DNA of 6,204 nt from Comamonadaceae bacterium (GTDB lineage: Bacteria > Pseudomonadota > Gammaproteobacteria > Burkholderiales > Burkholderiaceae_C). Location of the stretch: positions 1 through 6,204 of the forward strand of contig CANGZO010000141.1 of the NCBI GenBank assembly GCA_947458305.1, read 5' to 3'. Below, in pieces: positions 1 through 6,119 of the stretch. The notes under the pieces were generated by a model. It searched no databases. It was not told the DNA's origin and was given only the letters and a program-made list of their open reading frames with translations. Each line of letters opens with the position of its first letter. Within the stretch, counting starts at the first letter, position 1. The position numbers were made by a program, and so were the translations under genes.

Positions 1-281
1 CTCAGGTCCAAGCCGCTTGTGGTGAAGAGTTCACCATGGAGCACTTGAACCACATCGGCGAGCGCATCTGGAACATGGAGCGCGATTTCAACAACGCCGC
101 CGGCTTCACCAAGGCCGACGACAACCTGCCCAAGCGCCTGATGACCGAAGCCGCCAAAACCGGCCCCGGCAAAGGCATGGTCAGCAAGTTGGACGAAATG
201 CTGCCCAAGTACTACGACGCCCGCGGCTGGGACGGCGAAGGCCGTCCGACATTGGCCACCCGTGAACGTCTGGGTTTGTGA
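1..281 (+). CDS. aorB: Aldehyde:ferredoxin oxidoreductase, catalytic subunit (3' end only)
   Basis: This is the C-terminal ~92 residues of a tungsten/molybdenum-pterin aldehyde:ferredoxin oxidoreductase, which interconverts aldehydes and carboxylic acids with low-potential electron carriers in the cytoplasm. The frame is open from base 3, so the start lies outside the window. Family hallmarks of the C-terminal helical domain are visible: the GERIWNMERDFN segment, then GF, DD and LPKRL, the LDEMLPKYYDARGWD stretch, and a terminal LGL just before TGA. The metal-pterin and [4Fe-4S] ligands are upstream and cannot be seen. The following FAD oxidoreductase and MoaD-like genes match the multi-subunit aor operon type described in Aromatoleum, where the large subunit is called AorB; the symbol is assigned by that analogy. 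The family call is confident. Whether the metal is W or Mo, and the natural substrate, cannot be read here. Confidence 0.88.
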   Translation, partial: QVQAACGEEFTMEHLNHIGERIWNMERDFNNAAGFTKADDNLPKRLMTEAAKTGPGKGMVSKLDEMLPKYYDARGWDGEGRPTLATRERLGL

Positions 282-288
282 CCTTGCC

Positions 289-346
289 CCTGTAGAAGCG
301 AGCGCCTGCTCGTGAAGCCTTCACCGTAGGGGTGCGCTTCTACAGG
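289..346. repeat. REP-like intergenic palindrome
   Basis: A perfect 12-base inverted repeat (289-300 and 335-346) brackets a 34-base spacer in the gap between the two oxidoreductase genes. Inside lies a second hairpin, CGAGC-GCCT-GCTCG (299-312), and a near-palindrome around 312-326. The nested GCGAGC..GCTCG core recalls REP elements of pseudomonads and similar repeats in Burkholderiales. No T-run follows the outer stem on the plus strand, so it is not a classical terminator, though it could stabilise mRNA ends or attenuate read-through. Whether it recurs in the genome cannot be seen from this window. Confidence 0.6.
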
Positions 347-392
347 AATCCAAGCGGCCTGCGGGCCGCTACCTGTTTCTGGAGTCCGTTTC

Positions 393-1733
393 ATGACCCA
401 CCACGTCATTTTGGGCGCAGGCCCTGCCGGCGTCATTGCCGCTGAGACCCTGCGCAAACACGCCCCCGCCGACACCATCACCTTGGTGGGTGACGAGCCC
501 GATGCGCCGTATTCGCGCATGGCCATCCCTTATCTGTTGATTGGCAACATCGAAGAGCAGGGCACCTACCTGCGCAAGAGCGCCACCCACTTTGACGATT
601 TGCGCATCACGCAAGTCAAGGCCAAGGTGACGCGTGTGGACGCAGCGGGCAAAACAGTGCATCTGGACAACGGCCAGTCGATGGCTTTTGACAAGCTGTT
701 GATTGCGACTGGTTCGCACCCCGTGCGCCCACCGATTGCGGGCATGGACTTGCCCGGCGTGCACCCGTGCTGGACGCTGGAAGACGCCCGCGCCATCCAG
801 GCGCTGGCCAAGCCCGGTGCCCGCGTTCTGCAAATGGGTGCGGGTTTCATTGGTTGCATCATCATGGAAGCGCTGGCCGCGCGTGGCGTCAAGCTGAGTG
901 TGGTGGAGATGGGTGACCGCATGGTGCCCCGAATGATGGGCCCGGTAGCTGGCGGCATGATCCGCGACTGGTGCGAGGCCAAAGGCGTGCAGGTGTTCAC
1001 CGGCACCAAGGTCGAGGCCATCAGCCAAGGTGCAGAAAAAGGCTTGCTTGGCAAATTGGCTTCCGCGGTGGGCTTGGCTTCTGACGAAGCGGGTGGCCCG
1101 CTGCAGGTGCGTTTGTCCAATGGCCAAACTGTCGAGGCCGATCTGGTCATCAGCGCCACCGGCGTGCGCCCAGCGATTGGCTTTTTGAAGGACAGCGGCA
1201 TCACCTGCCTGCAAGGCGTGTTGACCGACCAACACCTGCAAACCAATGTGCCCGGCATCTACGCGGCAGGCGACTGCGCCGAAGCGTTTGACATGGTCAG
1301 CGGCAAAACGATTGTGAGCGCCATCCAGCCCAACGCGGCTGAGCAGGCCCGCGTGGCCGCGCTCAACATGCTGGGCCAAAAGGCAGTGCTCAAAGGCGTC
1401 ACGCAAATCAACGTGCTCGACACCCTGGGTTTGATCTCCACCAGTTTTGGCAACTGGGAAGGCGTGGCCGATGGCCAGTCGGCCGTGTTGACCGACAAGG
1501 CCGCAGGGCGGCACCTGAGCCTGCAGTTCAAGGACGATGTGATGATCGGCTGCAACAGCGTGGGCTGGACCGAACATGTGGGCGTGATGCGTGGCTTGGT
1601 CGAAGGCCAAGTGCATCTGGGCGACTGGAAAGACCGCCTGATGCACGACCCGACCAAGCTGGTGGACGCCTACCTCGATTGCGCACAGGGTCAAGGGCGA
1701 TGGAGCGGTGCGCAAGACGCACGCCGCCGATGA
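393..1733 (+). CDS. aorC: FAD/NAD(P)H oxidoreductase subunit of aldehyde oxidoreductase (AorC-like)
   Basis: This 446-residue pyridine nucleotide-disulfide oxidoreductase-type flavoprotein probably moves electrons between NAD(P)H and the iron-sulfur subunits of the aldehyde oxidoreductase. An FAD-binding GAGPAG lies at residues 8-13. The LLIATGS strand follows near residue 105, and a second dinucleotide-binding GAGFIG is at 149-154, with an acidic residue closing its second strand (VVE, ~170). The second FAD motif, YAAGDC, is at 290-295. No redox-active CxxC pair is seen in the first FAD domain, so it is not a classical disulfide reductase. The C-terminal ~110 residues are the family's interface-type domain. 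A GGAG ribosome site (381-384), eight bases before the ATG, supports this start. The gene lies 111 bases after the catalytic subunit and 15 bases before the MoaD-like gene. The flavoprotein class is certain; the AorC assignment rests on context. Confidence 0.85.
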   Translation: MTHHVILGAGPAGVIAAETLRKHAPADTITLVGDEPDAPYSRMAIPYLLIGNIEEQGTYLRKSATHFDDLRITQVKAKVTRVDAAGKTVHLDNGQSMAFDKLLIATGSHPVRPPIAGMDLPGVHPCWTLEDARAIQALAKPGARVLQMGAGFIGCIIMEALAARGVKLSVVEMGDRMVPRMMGPVAGGMIRDWCEAKGVQVFTGTKVEAISQGAEKGLLGKLASAVGLASDEAGGPLQVRLSNGQTVEADLVISATGVRPAIGFLKDSGITCLQGVLTDQHLQTNVPGIYAAGDCAEAFDMVSGKTIVSAIQPNAAEQARVAALNMLGQKAVLKGVTQINVLDTLGLISTSFGNWEGVADGQSAVLTDKAAGRHLSLQFKDDVMIGCNSVGWTEHVGVMRGLVEGQVHLGDWKDRLMHDPTKLVDAYLDCAQGQGRWSGAQDARRR

Positions 1734-1748
1734 AGTGACAATCTGCGC

Positions 1749-2003
1749 ATGAACATCACTTTCAAACTGTTTGCCACACTGACCGACTACTTGCCCCCCG
1801 AAGCCCGGCGCAGTAACCAAGTCACCCTGGATGTGGCGCAGGACACCAGCATCAGCCAAATCATTGAGCCCTTTGGCATGCCCCCGAAGCTCGTGCATCT
1901 GGTGCTGGTCAACGGCAAATACATCAAACCCGAAGACCGGGGCACCACCACCTTGGTCGAAGGCGATGTGCTGGCGATCTGGCCGCCTGTGGCCGGCGGC
2001 TGA
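1749..2003 (+). CDS. MoaD/ThiS-family sulfur carrier protein
   Basis: This is an 84-residue ubiquitin-fold sulfur carrier. It opens with the beta strand MNITFKLFATL, has the LVNGKYIKPED loop mid-protein, and ends with VEGDVLAIWPPVAGG. The terminal Gly-Gly is the site where such proteins are adenylated and thiocarboxylated to donate sulfur in pterin-dithiolene (molybdopterin) or thiazole synthesis. Its place directly behind the aldehyde oxidoreductase genes suggests a carrier dedicated to the W/Mo pterin cofactor, rather than the housekeeping MoaD or ThiS. That is known context for such operons, not something the sequence proves. The gap from the preceding stop is 15 bases and the ribosome site is weak, so translation may be partly coupled. 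A role in thiamine or other sulfur transfer is possible but less likely here. Confidence 0.85.
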   Translation: MNITFKLFATLTDYLPPEARRSNQVTLDVAQDTSISQIIEPFGMPPKLVHLVLVNGKYIKPEDRGTTTLVEGDVLAIWPPVAGG

Positions 2004-2026
2004 AGCCTGCACACTCAGGTTTTTTT
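2004..2026 (+). terminator. Weak hairpin plus T-run between sulfur carrier and next gene
   Basis: AGCCTG (2004-2009) can pair with CAGGTT (2016-2021) around a six-base loop, with one G-U pair. The T-run spans 2020-2026, so it overlaps the last two bases of the stem and continues for five more. The structure starts right after the MoaD-like stop codon and ends one base before the next GTG. The stem is short, so if it acts at all it is a leaky attenuator lowering expression of the following gene. The CAGG half could also be that gene's ribosome-binding site, making termination and translation initiation mutually exclusive. Confidence 0.3.
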
Positions 2027-2027
2027 C

Positions 2028-2327
2028 GTGCAGTCCTTCTACCCCGAGCGCTTCGAGCGCGACATGGGCACCAGCGAAACCGAATGGTTGACGGCCTTGC
2101 CCCGCGCACTGGGCAACCATGCCTTTGAGCTGGGCACCGGCCAGGTGCGTGTGCAGATCGGTGAAGGCCATCTGCAACTGCAATGGCGCATCCTGCCCCC
2201 GCGCGTGATCGCGCTGCTGCGCCTGCAGCGTTTGGCGGTCTCTTTTGTGTTTGAGGGTGTGGAAGAAGATGCGCGCCAGCGCTTCATGAAGCACTTTGAT
2301 TTGACGATGCAGCGGGGTGGGGGGTGA
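2028..2327 (+). CDS. Conserved-looking 99-residue protein of unknown function in aldehyde oxidoreductase operon
   Basis: I do not recognise an established function. The protein is 99 residues, predicted soluble, with no signal peptide or cysteine. It has an amphipathic strand-rich middle (QVRVQIGEGHLQLQWRILPP), a basic hydrophobic stretch (RVIALLRLQRLAVSFVFEGV) and a C-terminal FMKHFDLTMQRGGG tail. From memory, the FDL..QRGGG ending recurs in small hypothetical proteins of Burkholderiales, so it is likely real. The GTG at 2028 has a modest AGG eight bases upstream. The alternative ATG at 2064, giving 87 residues, has no visible ribosome site. The gene is in the same frame as the MoaD-like gene, separated only by TGA and 24 bases, so it likely belongs to the same operon. 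A chaperone or cofactor-insertion role is possible but unsupported. Confidence 0.65.
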   Translation: MQSFYPERFERDMGTSETEWLTALPRALGNHAFELGTGQVRVQIGEGHLQLQWRILPPRVIALLRLQRLAVSFVFEGVEEDARQRFMKHFDLTMQRGGG

Positions 2328-2402
2328 GTGTGTTGGCGCTGAAGTTTATTTGACCTGGGTCCGTTCCCCGCGACAAGCAGGGTTACCTGATCTCTCTGGA
2401 AC

Positions 2403-4490
2403 ATGACACGTTTATTTTCAAATCAGTCTCGGCACTTTGACATGGGCGATTTGCCCACCGAATTGCTTGCGCGTGATGCCCATGCGCCAGAACACCCAGC
2501 CGCATCACCCAGGGACAAAAATCCTGCCGGTCCGAATTCGATCAACGAGGCCTTGTCGGCTTATCAAGCCTTGTTTGAAAAGTATCTGGAGGGCGAAACG
2601 GCCATTGCCCGTGCACCGCTGCCAGATGATTTGAGTCTTCGAAGTAAAAACCTCAAAGCGTGCGCATATTTTTTGGATGCAACCCTGGCTGGTGTGTGCG
2701 CCATTGATGACATGGATGGGTTGCCCGAATCGCCCTTCAAACATTCCCATGCATTGATTTTTCTCGTTGAATTCAGCCGTGAACCCAAATCGGATGAGTC
2801 TGGCGCGGCTTGGCTTCATGGCAGCAACAAAGCCAGAACCGACGCACGCGCCACGGAAGTGGCTGTTGTCTTGGCTGGATATGTTCGCGCCTTGGGGTAC
2901 AGCGCCCGCGGCCATGTCACAGGCAACACGCATTTAAACCTTGAAGCATTGGCACAACGCGCAGGCATTGCGCGGTGTGAAAACGGCGTTCTCAAGATGC
3001 CTTTTGTGCAGCGTGGCTTTGCCATAGCCGCTGTCAGCACCGATTTGCCTTTAGAGGTCGATCTCCCCATAGCGACAGACGCTTCATTGGATTGGCCGGA
3101 CTCTGACGCTTATATGGGCAAGCAGGGAACTCGCCCGGGATGGGCTGAATCGGAAGCTGAGCTGCGCCCTTTGCATTTGGGGCGCTACCCCATGGAATCA
3201 TTGAAACGGGTGCCAGAGCCCACAACCCTGATTCTTCGCGACGAGATCATTCGCAACAGCAAACGTGCTGATTTGTTCACGCGCGCATTGGCAGGTGATT
3301 TAGGTGAAAAAGCCAAGGTGCAGCGCATGCGCTTTGCGACCAAACATCCCCTAGCGTTTGCCATGACACCTTTGATAAGGAACATGGTGCCACTGCAGGG
3401 AACATACGAGCGGCTTGTGCCTGCAGAGACAAATGGGGCGTTGTCGGACGCCCAAAAAAATGCAGAGTCCATCAAAGCCTTGGCGTATTTTTTAGGTGCT
3501 GATTTGGTGGGCATTTGTGAAGCAGAGCCCTGGATGTTTTATTCGCATGAAGCACAGCAAGGCAAACCCATTGAGCCCAGTCACAAGCACTGTGTTGTCA
3601 TGTTGCTTGACCAAGGCTTTGAGACCATGGAAGGCGCATCGGGGGACGATTGGATTTCTGGTGCGCAGTCCATGCGAAGCTACATGCGCGGCGCTTTTAT
3701 AGCGGGTGTCATGGGCGCACACTTACGCCGCCTGGGTTTTTCTTCTCGAGCGCACACCAACGCAGAATCGGATGTACTGCACATTCCAGCCACCTTATTG
3801 GCCGGTCTGGGCGAACTGTCTCGCATTGGAGAGTTGGTTTTAAATCCATTCATCGGACCTCGTTCAAAAAGCGTTTTATTGACCACCGACTTGCCCTTGG
3901 CGTTTGATCAGCCCATTGATTTTGGATTGCAATCTGTTTGCAACATGTGCCTGAAATGCGCACGCGAGTGCCCATGCAATGCCATCCCTTTTGGCCCCAA
4001 GGTGATGTTCAATGGCTACGAAATATGGAAACCCGATGTTGAGAAATGTGGCAAGTACCGCTTGACGAACATGAAGGGTTCGGCCTGTGGGCGTTGTATG
4101 AAAACTTGCCCTTACAACAGAGAAGACCTTGTTGAATCGTCTCGACTCCTCGAGCTTTCAATCAAAGTGCCCAGTGCCAGAAGAGCACTCATTGATTACG
4201 ACGATCAAATCGGCGCAGGCATCCGCAATTCGGTCAAGAGATGGTGGTTTGACTTAGAAATCGTCAACGGCGTGTGTGTTTCACCCAGCGGCGTGAACGA
4301 ACGTGATCTGGATTTGGACCGAACCAACAAGCTCGCTCAAAATCAAAAGTTGGCATTTTTCCCACCCCATCTGCAACCGCGTACAGACACCACCATGGCA
4401 ACCACAGTGCCACTGGACCGTGAAGCCGGGCTTGATGCTTATGCCCATGCCGAAAAACCCAGTCAGGCTAAAAAGAGGAAAAAACAATGA
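2403..4490 (+). CDS. rdhA: Cobalamin-dependent reductive dehalogenase, cytoplasmic NpRdhA-like type
   Basis: This 695-residue enzyme should remove halogens reductively from organohalides, probably aromatic ones, using cobalamin and two [4Fe-4S] clusters. There is no twin-arginine signal or membrane segment, so it is cytoplasmic and likely catabolic rather than respiratory. In order: a linker (1-75), a first cobalamin-domain copy (~80-225), a second copy (~353-510), and a ferredoxin-like part. Iron-sulfur ligands are C513, C516, C519, C523-P and C549, C562, C565, C569-P. The RdhA-typical basic WWFDLE segment is at 613-619, and the protein ends in a Lys-rich tail. Candidate catalytic residues in copy two are S423, Y427, K489 and R553, each one residue after those I recall for Nitratireductor NpRdhA. 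Length also fits that class (~700). No fused reductase domain and no rdhB are present. The start is uncertain: GGA lies close before the ATG at 2403, and an in-frame ATG at 2442 is an alternative. GC is lower than in neighbouring genes. Confidence 0.92.
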   Translation: MTRLFSNQSRHFDMGDLPTELLARDAHAPEHPAASPRDKNPAGPNSINEALSAYQALFEKYLEGETAIARAPLPDDLSLRSKNLKACAYFLDATLAGVCAIDDMDGLPESPFKHSHALIFLVEFSREPKSDESGAAWLHGSNKARTDARATEVAVVLAGYVRALGYSARGHVTGNTHLNLEALAQRAGIARCENGVLKMPFVQRGFAIAAVSTDLPLEVDLPIATDASLDWPDSDAYMGKQGTRPGWAESEAELRPLHLGRYPMESLKRVPEPTTLILRDEIIRNSKRADLFTRALAGDLGEKAKVQRMRFATKHPLAFAMTPLIRNMVPLQGTYERLVPAETNGALSDAQKNAESIKALAYFLGADLVGICEAEPWMFYSHEAQQGKPIEPSHKHCVVMLLDQGFETMEGASGDDWISGAQSMRSYMRGAFIAGVMGAHLRRLGFSSRAHTNAESDVLHIPATLLAGLGELSRIGELVLNPFIGPRSKSVLLTTDLPLAFDQPIDFGLQSVCNMCLKCARECPCNAIPFGPKVMFNGYEIWKPDVEKCGKYRLTNMKGSACGRCMKTCPYNREDLVESSRLLELSIKVPSARRALIDYDDQIGAGIRNSVKRWWFDLEIVNGVCVSPSGVNERDLDLDRTNKLAQNQKLAFFPPHLQPRTDTTMATTVPLDREAGLDAYAHAEKPSQAKKRKKQ

Positions 4491-4557
4491 TCGAGTGGCG
4501 TCATGTCGTTGATGCCCTGATGCCCTGATGAATCTGACCAGATGTGTCCACAACGGA

Positions 4558-4701
4558 TGAATCGCCCCGGGTTTCGTGGAAGCCAGTTGGTTTAAGTTAA
4601 GACCTCGCTCGCGTTCTTTCCGGCTGAATTGCAGTCAGTGTGAACTTCTCGATGTCTTTAGTTTCCCGAGAGATGTCCTTCGTCAAATAGCTTTCACGCC
4701 C
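4558..4701 (-). mobile_element. Possible remnant of an insertion sequence (IS3-like end)
   Basis: The gap between the dehalogenase and crcB spans 4491-4731. Its right part reads like the end of an IS element. Bases 4558-4580 begin TGAATCGCCCCGGGTTTCG, resembling the TG-starting terminal repeats of IS3-type elements in betaproteobacteria. Just inside, on the minus strand, a 34-codon open stretch (4600-4701) ends at TAA 4597-4599 and has protein-like composition, including DISRETKDIEKF and a basic tail ERTRARS. It would be the 3' end of a transposase gene, cut off upstream by a TGA at 4702-4704, near the crcB 3' end. The other IS end is absent. Bases 4491-4557 hold only a TGATGCCC tandem pair (4510-4525) and no gene. 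The call rests on remembered resemblance, without a database match. Confidence 0.38.
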
Positions 4702-4731
4702 TCAGCCGCTGCACTCCAGCCCCTCGCTTAA

Positions 4732-5121
4732 TCAGCGCACCCAGATCAGACCCACGGTTTTGAGTCCCAGCACTGTGAGTGCCAGCGAACCGAACAAGTG
4801 CAAACTGGCCGTGCCTGCCGCCAGCGCAAAGCGGCCTTGTTGCAGCATGGCCACCACCTCGGCTGAAAAGCTGGAAAAAGTGGTCAGTGCCCCCAAAAAG
4901 CCGGTGACCAAGGCCAAGCGCCAAACCGGGTCGAGCTCGGGCAGTTGCTGGAACACGCCCACACACACACCCACCAAGTAGCCACCGATCAGGTTGGCCG
5001 CCAAGGTGCCCCAGGGCAGCAGGCCAGCGCTTGCGTTGCTGGGGTTGAGCCACAGGCCCAGCTGCCAGCGCGAGAGCGCACCCACACAAGCACCCAGGCA
5101 AATCGCGATCACCGTGAGCAT
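4732..5121 (-). CDS. crcB: CrcB/Fluc fluoride ion channel
   Basis: This is a 129-residue inner-membrane fluoride exporter of the CrcB/Fluc family, which forms antiparallel dimers and lets fluoride leak out of the cytoplasm. Four hydrophobic segments are visible at about residues 3-22, 36-57, 67-92 and 98-125. Family signatures are GALSR (14-18), the TLAANLIGGYLVG stretch with conserved Asn43, and GFLGALTTFSSFS (74-86), which carries the central Na+ site and the pore-lining Phe and Ser residues. Length is normal for the family. GGAAGG (plus-strand 5131-5136), nine bases before the ATG, supports the start. It follows rdgC by 34 bases on the same strand, probably in one transcript. That spacing leaves no room for the fluoride riboswitch that often precedes crcB, so any fluoride response would have to act elsewhere. 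Confidence 0.95.
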   Translation of the reverse strand: MLTVIAICLGACVGALSRWQLGLWLNPSNASAGLLPWGTLAANLIGGYLVGVCVGVFQQLPELDPVWRLALVTGFLGALTTFSSFSAEVVAMLQQGRFALAAGTASLHLFGSLALTVLGLKTVGLIWVR

Positions 5122-5155
5122 GGCGTGGGTCCTTCCGCTTGGGGTTTACCGACGA

Positions 5156-6094
5156 TTAAAACGGCGGGTCTTCGTCGGTCGCTGCTGCACCCAGTTGCAT
5201 CTCGCCACCCAGGGCTTCGATCAGGCTGTCGATCAGCGGACCCAGCAAGCCGGTGGACAGTGCCACATCGGCGTCAAAGCGGTCTTCTTTTTTGTCGGTG
5301 CCCGATTCGTCCATCACGCCGTCGAGGTATTGCACTTTTTTCAGCTGCAGCGTGTCGGTCAGCACAAAGGCCACGCGGCCGTCCCAGCTGAGCGCCAATT
5401 GCGTGGGCAGCTTGCCTTCCATCACATGCTTGCGCACGTCGTCGTTGGCTAGGTGGTGGCGCGTGAAGCGCACGCTGGCCGCGTCTTCGCCCGTAGACTT
5501 GAGCACGGTTTCGCGCTCCACGGTCAAATCAGACGGCCATTCGTCGGGTGTGGGTGCCAGCAGCCACTGCGTCATGGCCGCTTGGGGTGAGGTCACGGTC
5601 TGGATCAGTGACACCGACAAACCGCCCATCACGTTCATCAGCGCCGACATGACTTCATCGGCTTTGCCCTGGCTGCCCGCGTTGAGCACCAGGCGGCGGT
5701 TTTCCAAGTCCATCCACACCAGCACGGTGGATTGGCGGGCAAAGGCTTGCGGCAGCAGCGACAACAGAGCGTCGTCCATCAGGTCGCGTTTTTCTTTTTT
5801 GCCGGGTTTGCGGCCGGTGGCCGCTTCGATTTCGGCGATGCGCTCGTCCACCTTGCGGCGCACCACGTTGCCGGGCACCGCCTTGGACTCGATCATGAGC
5901 TTCATGATCCATTGCCCACCCACCGATTCGACCAACGGCCCATGGGCTTCACCCCGTGGCGGCACCCAGCCGATCGACTTGTCCTGGCTGGCGCCACATT
6001 CCACAAACTGCATCGGCTCTAGGGCCGCCTGTGCATCGGCCAGTGTGGGCACAAAGCCCTCGCCGATGCGGTAAACCATCACATTCTTGAACAC
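5156..6094 (-). CDS. rdgC: Recombination-associated protein RdgC
   Basis: RdgC is a nucleoid-associated, ring-forming dimer that binds double-stranded DNA without sequence specificity and restrains RecA-mediated recombination; it acts in replication-fork handling. The 312-residue product shows family features: an N-terminal MFKNVMVYRI strand, GWVPP (42-46), LMIESKAVPGNVV (66-78), the strongly basic GRKPGKKEKRDL segment (94-105) and LLPQAFAR (113-120). The C-terminal half carries the expected FTRHHLANDDV and LALSWDGRVAFVLTD stretches. The typical length is about 303, so this protein has a slightly longer, acidic tail (AATDEDPPF). The start is GTG, chosen because it restores the conserved Met-Phe-Lys-Asn N-terminus and has AAGGAA four bases upstream. 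It precedes crcB, and the neighbourhood carries no sign of recent transfer. Confidence 0.96.
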   Translation of the reverse strand: MFKNVMVYRIGEGFVPTLADAQAALEPMQFVECGASQDKSIGWVPPRGEAHGPLVESVGGQWIMKLMIESKAVPGNVVRRKVDERIAEIEAATGRKPGKKEKRDLMDDALLSLLPQAFARQSTVLVWMDLENRRLVLNAGSQGKADEVMSALMNVMGGLSVSLIQTVTSPQAAMTQWLLAPTPDEWPSDLTVERETVLKSTGEDAASVRFTRHHLANDDVRKHVMEGKLPTQLALSWDGRVAFVLTDTLQLKKVQYLDGVMDESGTDKKEDRFDADVALSTGLLGPLIDSLIEALGGEMQLGAAATDEDPPF

Positions 6095-6098
6095 AGTA

Positions 6099-6104
6099 TT
6101 CCTT
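6099..6104 (-). promoter_or_regulatory. Ribosome-binding site of rdgC
   Basis: On the minus strand this reads AAGGAA, four bases before the GTG. It supports initiation at GTG rather than at the in-frame ATG five codons downstream (codon 6), which would remove the conserved first strand. Confidence 0.65.
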
Positions 6105-6119
6105 ATCGTCCCAAACGAA

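Noticed and set aside
369..2294. A 641-codon open frame on the minus strand, antisense to the flavoprotein, sulfur carrier and small gene
   Set aside because: It is very rich in His, Gln and Ala with no recognisable domain, and it runs across three well-supported plus-strand genes. This is the expected mirror of GC-rich codon bias.
2350..2378. TTGACC at 2350-2355 as a possible -35 box for rdhA
   Set aside because: At 16-18 bases spacing there is no acceptable -10 hexamer (ACAAGC and neighbours), so no promoter is called. rdhA may be read from upstream or from an unrecognised promoter.
2403..2520. Possible Tat or Sec signal at the dehalogenase N-terminus
   Set aside because: There is no twin arginine and no hydrophobic core in the first 60 residues; the region is polar and Pro/Asp-rich.
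4510..4525. TGATGCCC tandem pair after the rdhA stop
   Set aside because: Only two 8-base units with no further copies nearby; likely chance or a small duplication, not a repeat array.
4954..4976. CA-dinucleotide run that could allow slippage in crcB
   Set aside because: The run is short and encodes normal transmembrane Val/Cys/Gly residues; too short for convincing phase variation.
4694..5101. A 135-codon minus-strand frame overlapping crcB in another frame
   Set aside because: It is low-complexity Gly/Ala/Arg translation; the crcB frame carries all family motifs and a good ribosome site.
5253..6074. A 273-codon plus-strand open frame opposite rdgC
   Set aside because: Its Ser/Arg-rich composition lacks any family signature, while the minus strand encodes a clear RdgC.
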